64,000 bases of DNA from Azorinus chamasolen (GCA_963576725.1 OY755242.1:27814358-27878357); one strand, 5' to 3'. Shown: positions 23,265 through 35,216, counted from the stretch's first letter. The notes: generated by a model not told the origin, from the letters alone. Made by a program: numbers and translations.

Positions 23265-23420
23265 CTTGTGTGTATATGTGTGTGCGCGTGCGTGCATCCG
23301 TGTGTGCGTGTGCGTGCGCGTGTGTGCGTACGCGTGTGTGCATGGGGCTGTATGTGTGTATGCGTGTGTACGTGCGCGTGTGCGTGTGCGTGTGTGCATG
23401 TGCTTGGGGACCGGGGTGTT
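23265..23420. repeat. (TG/CG)n purine-pyrimidine alternating tract
   Basis: About 155 bases of TGTG/TGCG, a strong Z-DNA-type sequence. Frames on both strands (Cys/Val-rich, His/Thr-rich) are repeat artefacts. A poly-C run follows at 23571-23582. Confidence 0.93.
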
Positions 23421-23913
23421 GTATTTAACGTACAATCAGCAGTAACACACTTATATAGAGACGCTGTGTCTTCTTGAGACAGATAAATCGCTGCCACAGA
23501 GTGGTAGCATGCGATACACACACGGCATGACCACAGGTGTTTGTCGTGTGCTACCCCACTACCCGGCCACCCCCCCCCCCCCTTCCCGTCTGCAACCACA
23601 CAGAAAAATATTGAATATTGGCTTAAATAATCTAAAAAATGTAAATACATTGTCAAAATACCATAAAATTACATTCAAAACTGAACTAAAAAAATCTGGG
23701 TTTTTTTGTTCACATCAATGTAGGCTAATAGATAATTATCTCTACATTTAGCCAGAAAATTCAACCAGACCAAAGCTTCTAAAATCCATAAATTAACAGA
23801 AGACCCAGACCAGACAGCTCCTACAGGATCTCAATCTACTGTTTGTTTATGAATGTAAGAGGTTTTGGCCTGACTGGGTCTATTGTGTTTGCAATAGACA
23901 TTTGTAGGAGGGA

Positions 23914-24050
23914 CTTTGTAGTTTGAAACCATTGTGATATATAACTAGCATTTGCTCCTACAGGAGCAAATGTTCTATTTATCACAATGGTTTCACAGTG
24001 TGACTTTTACAGAGTCGTCAAACGTCGTCAATATGAGGGAATGGGTTAAG
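23914..24050. repeat. T2, left outer arm lost
   Basis: TTTGAAACCATTGTGATATA to GAGGGAATGGGTTAA; cap GCTCCTACAGGAGC. A degraded T1/T4-like hairpin lies at 23800-23890. This is about 170 bases past the end of exon A. Confidence 0.8.
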
Positions 24051-24264
24051 GCAGATTCTACTTATTTTGAAATTCCCATCATAGATCTACGATGAAAACA
24101 AAGAGCCATATCTTCTTTTGTATTTGAAGAAGACTATAGTTTTGAGAAAAAATGTATACAAATTAAATGTTTACAATGTGATTACCATTATGTTGCACTA
24201 GGTCCAGCGTATTCTTTTTAGGGGTATGTCTTTAAAACTACAAATTTATCACAAGAGTACTTAC

Positions 24265-25331
24265 CTCGAGCAAGGGACACCACGTGTTCGCCGTGGTCAA
24301 TGATAAAGTCTCTTCCGGAAGGGGAGTTCACCACGGTTGTCGCACATTCTGAGACCAGCATCATCATCATCACGTCTATGAAAGTATTCATTCCACATGT
24401 GGCTATTTCCTCCATTAAGATCAATAATTGATCCAGTCCACGAAACGCAATAAATTCCTCGTTGAAAACACCATCTTCATCGCTTAGACGCTTGTTGAGC
24501 TTCCACAAGAACGGGATCTTTGGGTAGCAGAGTAATCGAACACACACTTCAGGTTCACAGTCATATAGATTCGGAACAGTTAGTCTTAACACTATACGAT
24601 CTCGAATAGCCGCAAGCTTTGGATTTTCAACAGGTTCTTGTAGAAAGGCGCTATCAACACCAAAATCTATGCTTCCACAGGAGGATGGGTCGACTCTGTT
24701 GTCCATGGAATCGCCATCACCAAGAGAATATGACGAGAAATTTGTATCAAGTGAGTTAGCACTTTTGGCTACTAGAGTATCTATATCAGTTTGCGTCCAA
24801 ACAGTTCTTGTGTCAATAAATTTCTTGTAATTCAACAGCGATGCATTGGACATGGATTTCTTCGAGATCATACTAGCCCTTGAAGCAGGTTCAGAAATAA
24901 ATGACGCCGTTGACATATCGTCCCTAGTAAGACGATCTTCCGAGAGGTTAGGTCGCAGAAACTCTTTGGGTGATGCCGAAATGCCTCCATGACACTCTGC
25001 CGTGACAGTAATCTCATTTGACCACCCATCTGTTTCCCCTTTGGTTCCTATGTCAGCTTCAGGTGGATCAACAATTAACTCAACCACCGCAAAGCCGTCT
25101 TGGTCTTTTTCCACAATTTTATCTTGGTTATCAACGTCTTGTTCTACGGGTTGTGGCTTTCTGTGACGCCGTAGTTTTTTCAGGAAGGGGAACTTCATAT
25201 ATAATCTACGGTGTCGGGAATGAGACTTTTTCTCATTGGAGTCGTGGGCGGAGGCTCCACCGAGACGCCCCTTTATCCGATCCAGAGTATGATGAAGCCG
25301 ATGCATTTCTGGCTTGTCTTGTTATCCAAAT
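24265..25331 (-). CDS. INF2-like formin, 5' coding exon A (GBD/FH3 start)
   Basis: This exon encodes the N-terminus of a diaphanous-type formin, an actin nucleator; INF2 is the closest family I recognise. The coding part is 25306-24265 (347 codons plus 1 base). Residues 1-50 are very basic (KKLRRHRK near 43-50) and 51-225 are Ser/Asp-rich and probably disordered. Residues about 245-347 match the start of the INF2 GBD/FH3 armadillo region: EPEVCVRLLCYPKIPF, then LNKRLS, FRGLDQLL and VVNSPSGRDFIIDHG, parallel to human INF2 PELCIRLL...LRKRL...SGLDLLL...VMNSRQGIEYIL. The ATG is preceded in frame by TAA within the exon. A 3' splice site (TATTTTCAG) at 25332-25334 suggests a spliced 5'UTR, so 25307-25331 is UTR. 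The exon ends at a strong donor, GTAAGT (24264-24259), phase 1. FH1, FH2 and the rest are not in the window. Formin identity is strong; the exact orthologue is inferred. Confidence 0.85.
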
Positions 25332-25392
25332 CTGAAAATATACGAAATATACATCTAAAATAATCTTAAAGCAGATCGAAAGATATTGTTAT

Positions 25393-25629
25393 TTAACCCT
25401 TTAGTTCATTAATATGCATGTAAAAAATAACTGACTCAATTATATTAGTTATGTTATTCTTATAATGGCACGTGGTCATACATATATGAGGCCCTAACAA
25501 AAACCGAAGAACAATATTGAATTATTCCATATGAAAACAGGGCTGACGCTTGTCAGGCGACTTCAACGAGCCGTCTGGTCTGGATCGCCTCTGTTTGCAA
25601 AAGCACATATCTATGAAATAATGGGTTAA
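25393..25629. repeat. T1 (reverse)
   Basis: TTAACCCTTTAGTTCATTAA to AATAATGGGTTAA. The core is decayed (GGCGACTTCAACGAGCC). 25630-26046 has no recognised gene. Confidence 0.8.
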
Positions 25630-26046
25630 GAATATTATTAATTCTGCAAGTATAGTACATGGAATCCGAAACTTTCAAATGTCTTCAGCTGACACATTCA
25701 ATGTCCCCTATACATATAAAAGTGAATAAAAGTATGGCATAGTGACAAAACAGAAATTATTGGACCTTAAACTTTCTCACAGATTTGAAAGCCCTTCTCA
25801 TAGATTGTCTATGTTTCTGGAAGAGTTATTTACGGAGTAATTAGAAATATGCTACAGGTCAGAATTTCTCAAAACAGCAATCATTGTTTTGTCGTGGTGA
25901 GTGTTTTATGACACTTGGTTTATTAAGTGAGCACTTGAAGCAATGTGTTTCAAGAACAATAGTTTTGATCTCTTGACTTTAATATTAGTCATCAATGCAA
26001 GTGAGACAGATCGGATTTAGTCATTAGTCAGAATAGTATGATTCAG

Positions 26047-26285
26047 TCAACCCTTTCCTTCATATAAACGTGTTTTCACACATGTGCAAACAGAGCAGAC
26101 CCAGATCAGACGATTCCTATAGGAACCGTCTGATCAGGGTCTGCTCTGTTTGCTAGTGGAATTTGCAAGGTATATTTCTTTAGTTTCTAATATAGCTACA
26201 ATATTCCACCTTCCTCATTTTATCATAACTATTGTGTCCATGAATATTCAATAGGTTTATAACTCTGGAATAAACATGATCATTA
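26047..26285. repeat. T1
   Basis: CAACCCTTTCCTTCATATAA start; hairpin cap ATTCCTATAGGAACC; the right module ends TCTGGAATAAACATGATC without the final GGGTTAA. Confidence 0.8.
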
Positions 26286-26309
26286 GTCAGTATTATAGGA
26301 TTCCTTTAA

Positions 26310-26525
26310 TTAACCCTTATCCTGCCGTAAAAAAAGTTTGCTCAAACTTTGATCTGGGACATTGTTTTACCTACTTCCCATTCGTTCAAAGTTTTGATAC
26401 ACTGTTGACCAAGTATCAAACAGCCTGGATCCTGTTGAGACGCAGATATTCTCCGAGTCTCATCTGGATAAAAGCTGTTTGCAAATGCGAGTCAATTCGC
26501 GTTTGGCAGTGTAAGGCTTTAGACA
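26310..26525. repeat. T3
   Basis: TTAACCCTTATCCTGCC start, hairpin 26410-26485, then the end GTTTGGCAGTGTAAGGCTTT. Confidence 0.65.
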
Positions 26526-26689
26526 TATTTTCAGTGCATGGCAGTCTTTGTGTCTGTCTGTATGCTCTCACATACTGTCACTCTATTGTAACGCAGGTTC
26601 TTCGTCGATTACAAATACAAGTACATGTATAAAACTTCTGGTATATGCATAAAGCATGGACTTACGAGTGTACTTCCGCTGTTAACTAT

Positions 26690-26893
26690 TTTGCTGCAAA
26701 TTTTATCGTCTGCAAACTTTGTCGTCTGCTACTATTTTCATGAGTTTATTTTTATTATTATTATTTTATTCAGAAAACAGTCACAGAACAAACAGTTTGA
26801 GGCCCGATAAGACGCTGATGTTACTCGGTGTTTCATCTGGATCCAAACTGCATAGATAATCACAGATGCGGCATTGGCAGCGAAAGAGTTAAA
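26690..26893. repeat. T3 (reverse)
   Basis: CTGCAAACTTTGTCGTCTGC outer module, hairpin AACAGTTTGAGGCCC...GATGTTACTCGG, end TTGGCAGCGAAAGAGTTAA. A further diverged T3 follows at 27018-27108. Confidence 0.7.
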
Positions 26894-27134
26894 TGTCATA
26901 TGACAAATGAAATATTATGTAAATCCCCACCAGTTTGGATGTGCCTTGTTTAAATGAATCATGATACAGTTGACATAATGTACGTATTTGTTGTCTTTAA
27001 CATGCTACAGGCGGACTGGTTAACGCTTTTGAAAACAGGATAGATCCATATGAGATGCCGAGAAACTCGGACCGATGTCTCCTCATAATCCAAAGCTGTT
27101 TTGAACTCTCTAGCTGTATATTTTGCAGATAATT

Positions 27135-27388
27135 AACCCTTCCCCTGTTCAATATTCCTATACGTAAATACTGACATCATGAATATTTATTAGCTGAAAT
27201 TTGATTATAGCATTATATATACAGGAAGTTTTAGTGCTAGTGAAAACAGTAGTGTCAGATGTATTGTAATTGCATTATAATTGCATCAGCAAACAGAGCA
27301 GGCCCTGGTCACAGGCTCATATAGAAGCTGTCTAATCTGGGTCTTCTCTGTTTGATTATGGGTGAAAAAGCCTTTATATGAGGGAATA
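27135..27388. repeat. T1 (reverse)
   Basis: TTAACCCTTCCCCTGTTCAA to TATATGAGGGAATAAG. Hairpin arms are diverged. Confidence 0.7.
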
Positions 27389-27475
27389 AGCGAAGTACAC
27401 AAATGACACGTGCTTCACTCAGCATTCTACAGATTAAAGTACGCGTGCTACTACGTAAAATGTCACGAGATTGTG

Positions 27476-27728
27476 TTATCCCTTTCCCTCATATAAACTT
27501 GTTTTCACGCAGTTTGCAAACAGAATAGACCCAGATCAGATGGCTCCTAGAGGAGTCATCTGATCAGGGTCTGCTCTGTTTGCTAATATAATTTGATAGA
27601 TCTGTTCCTTCGCTTTCTAAAATGTCTACAAGATTCTACCTCCCATAGTTCTTTATAAATATTTTGTCCATTCATATTCAGTAGGTATTAAAATTTGGAA
27701 TAAACATAGAACAGGGAGAGGGTTATGA
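27476..27728. repeat. T1
   Basis: TTATCCCTTTCCCTCATATA to CAGGGAGAGGGTTA. Core GGCTCCTAGAGGAGTC. Confidence 0.82.
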
Positions 27729-27756
27729 TACAGCAGTACCACTCAATAGCGACTAC

Positions 27757-28183
27757 TAAATGAATTAACACATTCTCTCCTACTGACGTATGTTGGCGCC
27801 TCTGTAGAAGTCACATTTTGAAACCATGCTGATAAATAGAGCATTTTCTCCAGAGACTCTCCTTTTTATAGTTCATGATCCTTTTCGGTAGATTTATTTA
27901 AAGAAGCTGGGTCTAAATATAGCGTAGGGGGAATGAGTTAAAAATCCTCCATTCCATGAAAGTTATCTAGGAAATAATGATATGATGAGTATTAATTGCC
28001 GAGTTTTACTAATGACATTTATTAATATCTTGGCCGTGCCAAAGACTGTAGAATCAGATGTTTTATTACTTTATAAGCAAGCAGAGCAGACCCTGATCAG
28101 ACGGTTCCTACAAGAGCGCTCTGAATAGGGTCTACTCTGTTTGCAAAGGCGGTAAAAGGCGTATAAATAGAGTAAAGGATTAA
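27757..28183. repeat. T2 followed by T1 (reverse)
   Basis: Diverged T2 from TTAACACATTCTCTCC to GGGGGAATGAGTTAA (27940) has lost its right hairpin arm. It is followed by T1 from CCTCCATTCCATGAAAG to GAGTAAAGGATTAA. Confidence 0.7.
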
Positions 28184-28665
28184 AAGCAAATGGTTGCTCA
28201 TTGTAGAACGAAATTAATGCAGAAAGCTCATAATTATGTACAATTTTTTGCTATCATCTGCTATCATTTGTCTCAGAATTCCAGATTTATGTTTACATGT
28301 ATTGCGTTATGTCATTATAGAGGAGTTTATTGCAGATACTGAGCTACAGATAAAGATGCGAACCCAAATACTTAATTCGCCATTAGTCCACCAAACCCTA
28401 TACTGTGACCACTCTTACGAATCGTCTCTTAGAATCTTAAATGTACGCATCATGTCTGTACCTCTGGTAGATAGCATGCGAAATGTGCTATCAGAGAGAG
28501 TGTACATTCTACATTCCTTACTTTTGCTGCTCGATAGCTGCTCGATACAGGTCGCACGTAATTACATAATTTTCCTATGGGAGCTTTCTACAGTACTATC
28601 GTCATGTATTAAGCTACCACTTGTCTTAGAGACCAACACATATAAAGAGGTATTACTGTTCAAAC
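28184..28665. repeat. P2 with internal insertion
   Basis: Left arm AAATGGTTGCTCATTGTAG and right arm TTAAGCTACCACTTGTC are separated by about 340 bases. These include a half of the ACCAAACCCTATACTGTGAC hairpin family at 28390-28450. The 144-codon frame here is an artefact of the repeats. Confidence 0.55.
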
Positions 28666-28818
28666 TTTAGTGTTTTTCACATCAAAACTTATGGAGTATT
28701 TTCCTGTTTTCATGTTGGGAGCAGACAGATAGGTCCGGCTTGTATGTAATGAGGATTTCCTGAATGTTAAAGTAGTTTAAACCCTCAGCTATGTTAACCC
28801 ATATATTCCCATGATATT

Positions 28819-29055
28819 AAAACCCTTACTCCATGAATATTTATGTACCAAATGATGACATCACGAATATTAATTTGATTAGTTTTTTAATGGCATATTT
28901 ACACATGAAATCTTTGCTAGAGCAGAAACTGTAAAACAGTATCCCTAGTATTCCATAAGCAAAGAGAGCAGGCCCTGATCAGACGGCTCCAATAGGAGCC
29001 GTCTGATCTGGGTCTACTCTATATGCAAAAGCATAGGAAGGGGTATTTATAGAGT
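28819..29055. repeat. T1 (reverse)
   Basis: TTAAAACCCTTACTCCATGA to TTATAGAGTAATATG. Hairpin with the cap GGCTCCAATAGGAGCC. Confidence 0.8.
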
Positions 29056-29171
29056 AATATGATAATGACCCCCTCCACATCTTATTTTAGAACCCATCCA
29101 TTTGCCACAGTGAGGGAGAACAGCACACATCATGTTTGCTGGTATATGACAATATACATATATATATATAT

Positions 29172-29355
29172 AATTGCTGGTAAAACCATTGTGATAAATA
29201 GAGCATTTGCTCCTATAGGAGCAAATGCTTTATTTATCACAATAGTTTCAAACTACAAAATTCTAAAAATTCCCTTTCTCTAATTAATGCTCCTTTTCGG
29301 TAGATTTATTCAAAGAGGTTGTATCTAAAATAGCCTATGAGGTAATGGGTTAACG
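29172..29355. repeat. T2, left outer arm lost
   Basis: AAAACCATTGTGATAAATAG to GAGGTAATGGGTTAA. An (AT)n run lies just before it (29150-29170). Confidence 0.82.
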
Positions 29356-29428
29356 TTGTTTGTAACTCGCCACAAACATTAATTAGATGTCTGTTACGTG
29401 TGCAAATAGTAGACCAAGTGTCAAACTT

Positions 29429-29676
29429 TTAACCCTTTTCCCTCATATAGACGTCCTTTCACGCACTTGCAAACAGAGAATACCCAGATCAGACGGCTCT
29501 TGTAGGGGCCGTCTGATCAGGGTCTGCTCTGTTTGCTTTTGAAATGACAAAGATCTGATTCTACAATTTGGCCAAAACAAAAACTTCACTTGAAAAGTTA
29601 ACATTATAAAAATCAGCTAATAAAGATTCATAATGTCATTATTTCGTAAATAAATATTGAACAGGGAATGGATTAA
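29429..29676. repeat. T1 full length
   Basis: TTAA at both ends; core GGCTCTTGTAGGGGCC; right module AATCAGCTAATAAAGATTCA. Confidence 0.85.
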
Positions 29677-29768
29677 TGTGACTTGATTTGTACCGTTGGC
29701 ATATATTTGATAATGCTTGATTTGCGTTTCTTTTTTACCCAAGCTAAGTACATATACTGTAACATGTG

Positions 29769-30030
29769 CGCTAGTGATTCACTTTACTATCTTCACTTGT
29801 GATTCACTTTACTATCTTCACTAGTGATTCACTTTACTATCTTCACTTGTGATTCACTTTACTATCTTCACTTGTGATTCACTTTATTATCTTCGCTAGT
29901 GATTCACTTTATTATCTTCACTAGTGTTTCCCTTTTACTCTCTATGCTAGTGATTCACTTTACCATCTGTGCTAGCGAGTTTCTTTACTCCCTGTGCTAG
30001 TGACTCACTTTACTCTCTATGCTAGTGAAC
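29769..30030. repeat. 25-bp minisatellite, about 10 units
   Basis: Unit CTAGTGATTCACTTTACTAT plus CTTCA; the last units drift to CTCTATG or CTCTGTG. Confidence 0.92.
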
Positions 30031-30064
30031 TTTTTGACCGCCTTAATCCCACTAAGCCTGAATT

Positions 30065-30140
30065 GACATGCATTTGCAAACAGCGTGGATACAGATGATT
30101 CGCCGATGAACGCTGCATCTCAGCTGAATAAGGCTGTTTG
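30065..30140. repeat. T3, diverged
   Basis: TTTGCAAACAGCGTGGATAC faces a decayed right arm ending GGCTGTTTGAC. Two more diverged T3 copies lie at 30900-30990 and 31098-31180. Confidence 0.55.
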
Positions 30141-30374
30141 ACAATCTACTAATAGTTTCTCAAAGCTTGATCGAATCGAAAGTCCTAATTTGAGAAGACG
30201 TCATTTATAACAGCATGGTAAAGGTTAATAATTCAATTTACAAAGTGTCCCTATCCGTATGGAGGTTGCAGGTTCGATCTTCGTTCGGACCATACCTAAT
30301 ACTTATAGGCGGAAGTAGTGTCTCCTTCACTTTGTGCTCGTCATTTGAGGTTAGTACACTAGGACTGTTATACC

Positions 30375-30768
30375 CTGTACCAGTATTATATGACTGGACA
30401 TGGCCCCTGTATCAGTATAATATGACTGAATATGGCCCCTGTACCAGTATAATATGACTAGGTATGGACACTGTATGATTGAGTATGGACCCTGTATCAG
30501 TATAATATGACTGGGTACTGTCCCTGTATCAGTATAATATGAGTGGGTACAGTCCCTGTATCAGTATAACATGCTTGGGCATGGTCCTGTATCAGTATAA
30601 TATTGCCGGATATAATCCTGTATCAGTATAATATGATTGGGTATGGTCTTGTATCAGTATAATATGACCGCATATGGTCCTGTATCAGTGTAATATGATT
30701 GGGTTTGGTCCTGTATCAGTATAATATGATTGGGTATGGCCCTGTATCAGTATAATATGACGAGCAGA
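30375..30768. repeat. 31-32 bp minisatellite, about 13 units
   Basis: Unit built on CTGTATCAGTATAATATGA followed by CTGGGTATGGTC with variation. Confidence 0.92.
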
Positions 30769-31373
30769 GGAAATGTATTTGCGGTAAAAAAGGGCAAAAC
30801 AACCCAAAACAAAATGTCACCATCCATGTAATGCTGTAAAACATCAGCTAATACCCTATGACCTTTTGCAATTTGTCCCTAGTTCCGAATCAATCAAGCT
30901 TTTAAGAAACTGTTGATCCAGTATCAAATAGCTTCGGTCCTGATGAGAAGCCGAGCTGACTTATCAGAACTGGTTTCAATCCGAGTTTTATTACCAGTCT
31001 ATATGCCCTATGTTTTTCATAGACACCATTAGACTCAGACTGTTTGGAATGCCAGTCAGATCGCACACAATATACATGCTTCCGTACGGTTGATGCATTT
31101 GTAAACTCTTTTGATCCAAATGAAATCTCGAGTAACTCGATGTATCTCTCATAAGGATTTAATTGTTTGACACTGTGACACCGGGTGGCACTGGTTGTCA
31201 AGAGCAACTGGAAGTCGAGCGAGTTTTTTACTACTTGGATATGACAACATCTTTCCTTAAGTAGTGTTAAAAGATTTATGAATGTACGTTTGTCTGCACA
31301 CCTAGATGTAGTAATAATGGACCGTTGGTGGAGATAAAGATTTCCCATTCCATTAGTTACTAGTTGTACATGT

Positions 31374-31574
31374 ACAGTAGAACCTGTCCTAAGCGGCCAT
31401 TAAAACACTGGTCTTATTATGGGTATGTAATGCAGATGGTAACTTGTCAAATGTAATGCATAAAGTTCCTATAGGAGCTTTCTGCATTAGTATTTCCCCT
31501 ACGTTAAGCAACCATCTTCTGTTTAACACTCCTGTGTTCAATAAACGAACGGCCGCTTAGGATAGGCTATAGTG
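31374..31574. repeat. P2
   Basis: CAGTAGAACCTGTCCTAAGC at left and GGATAGGCTATAGTG at right. Hairpin core AAGTTCCTATAGGAGCTTT. Confidence 0.8.
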
Positions 31575-31674
31575 TAGGCTACCTAGATTGCTTATATTTG
31601 TGACGTTCCATCGGTTATGGCAAAATCTGTATAGACAGTAACGCGTCTCTAATGCGAATACAGACACATGTGTC

Positions 31675-31924
31675 TTAACCCTTCTCTTGCTGAATTTTAA
31701 AATACATTTCTCCTTCTTTACCCATGTCCTGCTGTATAATTACGTATATCTTCACTGTGTACATGTATTTCGCTGTGAAATCACTGCTTTGGAGTGCACT
31801 TGTTGCATAATCAACTTGCAAATAGTGCAGACCCTGATGAGACAGCTCCTGCAGGAGCTGTCTCATATGGGTCTTCACTATTTACAGGTAGGTATATTGA
31901 CGCGAATAGCAAGGGAAAGGTTAA
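31675..31924. repeat. T4 full length (copy 1)
   Basis: TTAACCCTTCTCTTGCTGAA to GCAAGGGAAAGGTTAA, 250 bp. The hairpin centre CAGCTCCTGCAGGAGCTG is perfect. Same length as copy 2 at 63686-63935. Confidence 0.9.
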
Positions 31925-31934
31925 AACCATGTAG

Positions 31935-32220
31935 CCATATGGGTCTTAAAACCAGGTGGTAGATTAATACAGGACGAACGTTATGCAGAAAACTCCCGTA
32001 TCAGCTTCCTGCATTATTGTCAACCTACATTAAGCAAACCCTGCTCCGTTGTTATGTATTAGGTGGTGGTTGAGGTGCTACTGTGTAGAACTAAAACGTG
32101 GGGAAGCAGGAACGCATTTAGAAACAGGTGACTGCCTAATGCAGGGCGAATATAAATGCAGAAAGCTCCTGTGAGCTCGCTATGTTTTACGTTTGCCATG
32201 CTAAACTGCCATCTATCTCA
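31935..32220. repeat. two decayed P2/P3 elements
   Basis: First arm ACCAGGTGGTAGATTAATAC (31960) with partner at 32025. Second arm ACAGGTGACTGCCTAATGCA (32124) with core GAAAGCTCCTGTGAGC. Confidence 0.6.
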
Positions 32221-32285
32221 ATAGGCCGACAATCAGATTTGAGCCGCACTTTTGAAAAAACGGTTATTGAATTGCAAACAATGTG

Positions 32286-32486
32286 CAGTAAAACCTCTCT
32301 ATAACGGTCGCTAAATTGTGTTAATTGGATGGTATTTAGGGCAGGTGGCTGCTTAAAGCAAGGTGAAAGTAAAACAGAACGCTCCTATAGGAGCATTCTT
32401 TTATACTTTCACCTTGCTATAAGCAAACACCTGCCTTTAACACAAAATACTTGATGTAATTTAGTGGCCATTATAGAGAGGTTTTA
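32286..32486. repeat. P1
   Basis: CAGTAAAACCTCTCTATAAC to TATAGAGAGGTTTTA. The last bases CTGTA are lost and the flanking TA is absent on the left (TG). Core CGCTCCTATAGGAGCA. Confidence 0.88.
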
Positions 32487-32586
32487 GACCATCATACACA
32501 GCGTCCGGTCATGGTCTACATTGCTTGTCGCACGTCAGATTCTAAGGAAATTCATATCCTATTATTCCTTAATGAGTAAACCTTGT

Positions 32587-32764
32587 TCAGATACCTCATC
32601 ACAAATGTCACACATATCTAATATGTGTCTACAGATACCTCATCACAAATGTCACATATATCTAATATGTGTCTACAGATACCTCATCACAAATGTCACA
32701 CATATCTAATATGTGTCTACAGACACCTCATCACAAATGTCACACATATCTAATATGTGTCTAC
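32587..32764. repeat. 44-bp minisatellite, 4 units
   Basis: Unit contains AGATACCTCATCACAAATGT and CACACATATCTAATATGTG; units are nearly identical. Confidence 0.95.
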
Positions 32765-32959
32765 ACTGCTGCAAGACAGTGATTCGTTTCTCTTGTTTAC
32801 TGCAGTTAAGAATATTGGGGTTAGCATTATGAATTTGAAAAACAGGAAACTGGTAAGCAGTGTTTACCCAGATCAGAGAGCTTCGTTAGATCGTCTGCCC
32901 ATGGTCAAAGCTGAGATGATGTTTGGGTTAGTCCATCAACACGTAAATACATGTAATTT

Positions 32960-33122
32960 GTTATGCATACTTCGCTTAATATGCATGAATACTTATGTAA
33001 GAAATAATGCCACCATGGATATAAGTTAACTGAATGTTTATACTGGCAAATAAACAAGTTATTTAAGCAAACCGAGTATAGACCCTGATCAGACGGCTCC
33101 CACAGGCCTGAAAAGGGTTCAT
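32960..33122. repeat. T1 (reverse), cap and right arm lost
   Basis: Outer module TGCATGAATACTTATGTAAG to the hairpin left arm CCCTGATCAGACGGCTCC, then straight into GAAAAGGGTTCA. Confidence 0.6.
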
Positions 33123-33129
33123 ACAAACA

Positions 33130-34590
33130 AATACATTAACATATAAAGGACGCTGAAGGGACTCTGGCACTAATAAAAGTATATGTGTACCTAGAGGTGA
33201 CACTGAGGGGACGCTGGCACCAATAAAAGTATAGTTACGTGTACCTAGAGGTGAAATTGAGGGGGGAATGGCATTGGTGAACGTATACGTGTACCTCTAA
33301 GTGACACTGAGGTGACACTGGCACTAACAAAAGGATACGTGTACCTACAGGTGACACTGAGGGGACACTGGCACTAATAAAAGTATACGTGTACATGGGG
33401 ACACTAAGGGGACCACTGACACTAATGAAAGTATACGTGAACACGGAGGTGACACTGAGAGGACACTGTCTCTGTGGAAAGTATACATATATACGGATGT
33501 GACACTAAAAGGGTACTGGCACTAATGAAAGTATACGTGTACATTTAGGGGACATTTAGGGGACACTGGCACTAATGATAGTATACGTCGACATGGATGG
33601 GACATTTAGAGGATACTGGCAATGGCGAAAGTGTGATTGCTCATGGAGGGAACACTTAGGGGACATTGACACTGTGGAAAGTATATATGTACATTGAGGG
33701 GACATTAGAGAAGGTATAAATGTATGGAGGGGATACTGATTATATAGTAGAGAAAATAAACAGGTACATGGAGGCGACATTGTGGGACACTAGAAACCGT
33801 ATTCATGTACATTGAGGGAATACTGTGGGGACACTGGCACTAGAAAAGTATACATGTGCATGTATGTAACACTGAGGATAAAGTATACACGTACTTGAAG
33901 GGGTACTGAGGGGGGCACTGGCACTAGAGAAAGTATACATGTACTTGAGGGGGGTACTGAGGGGGCACTGGCACTTGAGAAATTATACATGTACATGAAA
34001 GGGACACTGAGGGGACACTGACACTAGAGAAAATATACATGTACATGAAGGAGACACTAAGGGTACACGATACAAAGTATGCATGTACATGGCTGGGACA
34101 CTGAGGGGACACTAACACTAGGGGAAAATATACGTGCATATGGAGGGGTCACTGGCACTAGTGAATTTATACACGTACATGGAGGCGCATTAGCACTAGT
34201 GAAAGTATACATGAACATAGGGGGACTCTAGCACTAGTATAAGTATGCGTGTATACGAGGGATTTTAGTACTAGTGAAAGAATACATGTACTCGGGGGGG
34301 GGGGGGGGCTCTAGTACTAGTGAAAGTATACATGTACATGGAGGGGACACTGGAGGGACACTAGCACCAGTGAAAGTATGCATGTATATGGAGGGGACAC
34401 TGAGGGGACACTGCACCAGTGAAAGTATGCATGTACATGGAGGGGACACTAGAACTAGAGAGGGGAGGGGACATTTGCACTAGTCAAAATACACGTGTAC
34501 ACTGAGGGGACGCTGGTACTAATGAATGTATAGTTGTGTATATATGGAGGGGAAACTGACACTAGAGAAAGACACACAGGGAATCAAATA
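33130..34590. repeat. about 50-bp degenerate minisatellite
   Basis: About 29 units of a unit like GTATACGTGTACATGGAGGG, GACACTGAGGGGACACTGG and CACTAGTGAAA, with drift along the array and a poly-G run at 34296-34307. Minus-strand frames with repeated VP/CTC words are artefacts. Confidence 0.9.
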
Positions 34591-34689
34591 TGTGTATCTG
34601 GGTTAAACATGGATTGACGTAAACCAAATTATACATGGAATACATGTATATATGTAATAAAGGTGCATAAATAAATATTTCAGTAGATC

Positions 34690-34890
34690 CTCTATATAGT
34701 TACCACGTAATGACTCCATGCGTGTGTTTAAATGCAGATAACTGTTTTGTTTTGCTTTGTAGAACGGAAGTAATGTGGAAAGTTCCTATGGGAGGTTTCA
34801 GCAAAAATGTTTGTTCTGTATTTAGCAACCACCAGTCGCACAACACCAGTATAAGACCTATTTTGAGTGGTTGTTATATAAGGTTTGAAT
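34690..34890. repeat. P2, highly decayed
   Basis: AGAACGGAAGTAATGTGGAA, core AGTTCCTATGGGAGGTTT, right arm TTTAGCAACCACCAG. Confidence 0.5.
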
Positions 34891-35009
34891 TTATATTGTC
34901 TGTGTGTGTTACTCTATTACCGGCAGGAGGGGTTACAAATGGAACAATAAATGAGTCATGTCAAACGATGAAAGTTTGACCGTCCCAAGATTACTTTCAA
35001 CTGTACATA

Positions 35010-35215
35010 CAGTAGAAACTCTATATAACGGCCACTATATATCGTGTTAATTAGTTGGTATTTAGGGCAGGTGGCTGCTTAAAGCAAGGCGAAAGTAAAA
35101 CAGAACGCTCCTACAGGAGCGTTCTGTTTTACTTCCACCTTGCTTTAAGCAACCACCTGCCTTTAACACTAAACACTAGATGTAATTTAGTAGCCGTTAA
35201 ATAGAGGTTTTGCTG
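35010..35215. repeat. P1 full length
   Basis: TA-flanked. Left end CAGTAGAAACTCTATATAAC, right end GGTTTTGCTG. Cap CGCTCCTACAGGAGCG. Confidence 0.9.
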
Positions 35216-35216
35216 T

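Noticed and set aside
23240..23656. 138-codon minus-strand frame rich in His/Thr/Ala
   Set aside because: Translation of the (TG/CG)n tract.
28236..28670. 144-codon plus-strand frame
   Set aside because: Spans P2 arms and a hairpin-family fragment; no domain resemblance.
30902..31348. 148-codon minus-strand frame
   Set aside because: Runs through two diverged T3 hairpins; no family resemblance.
33235..34449. Series of minus-strand frames with repeated VP/SP and CTC words
   Set aside because: Periodic frames of the 50-bp minisatellite.
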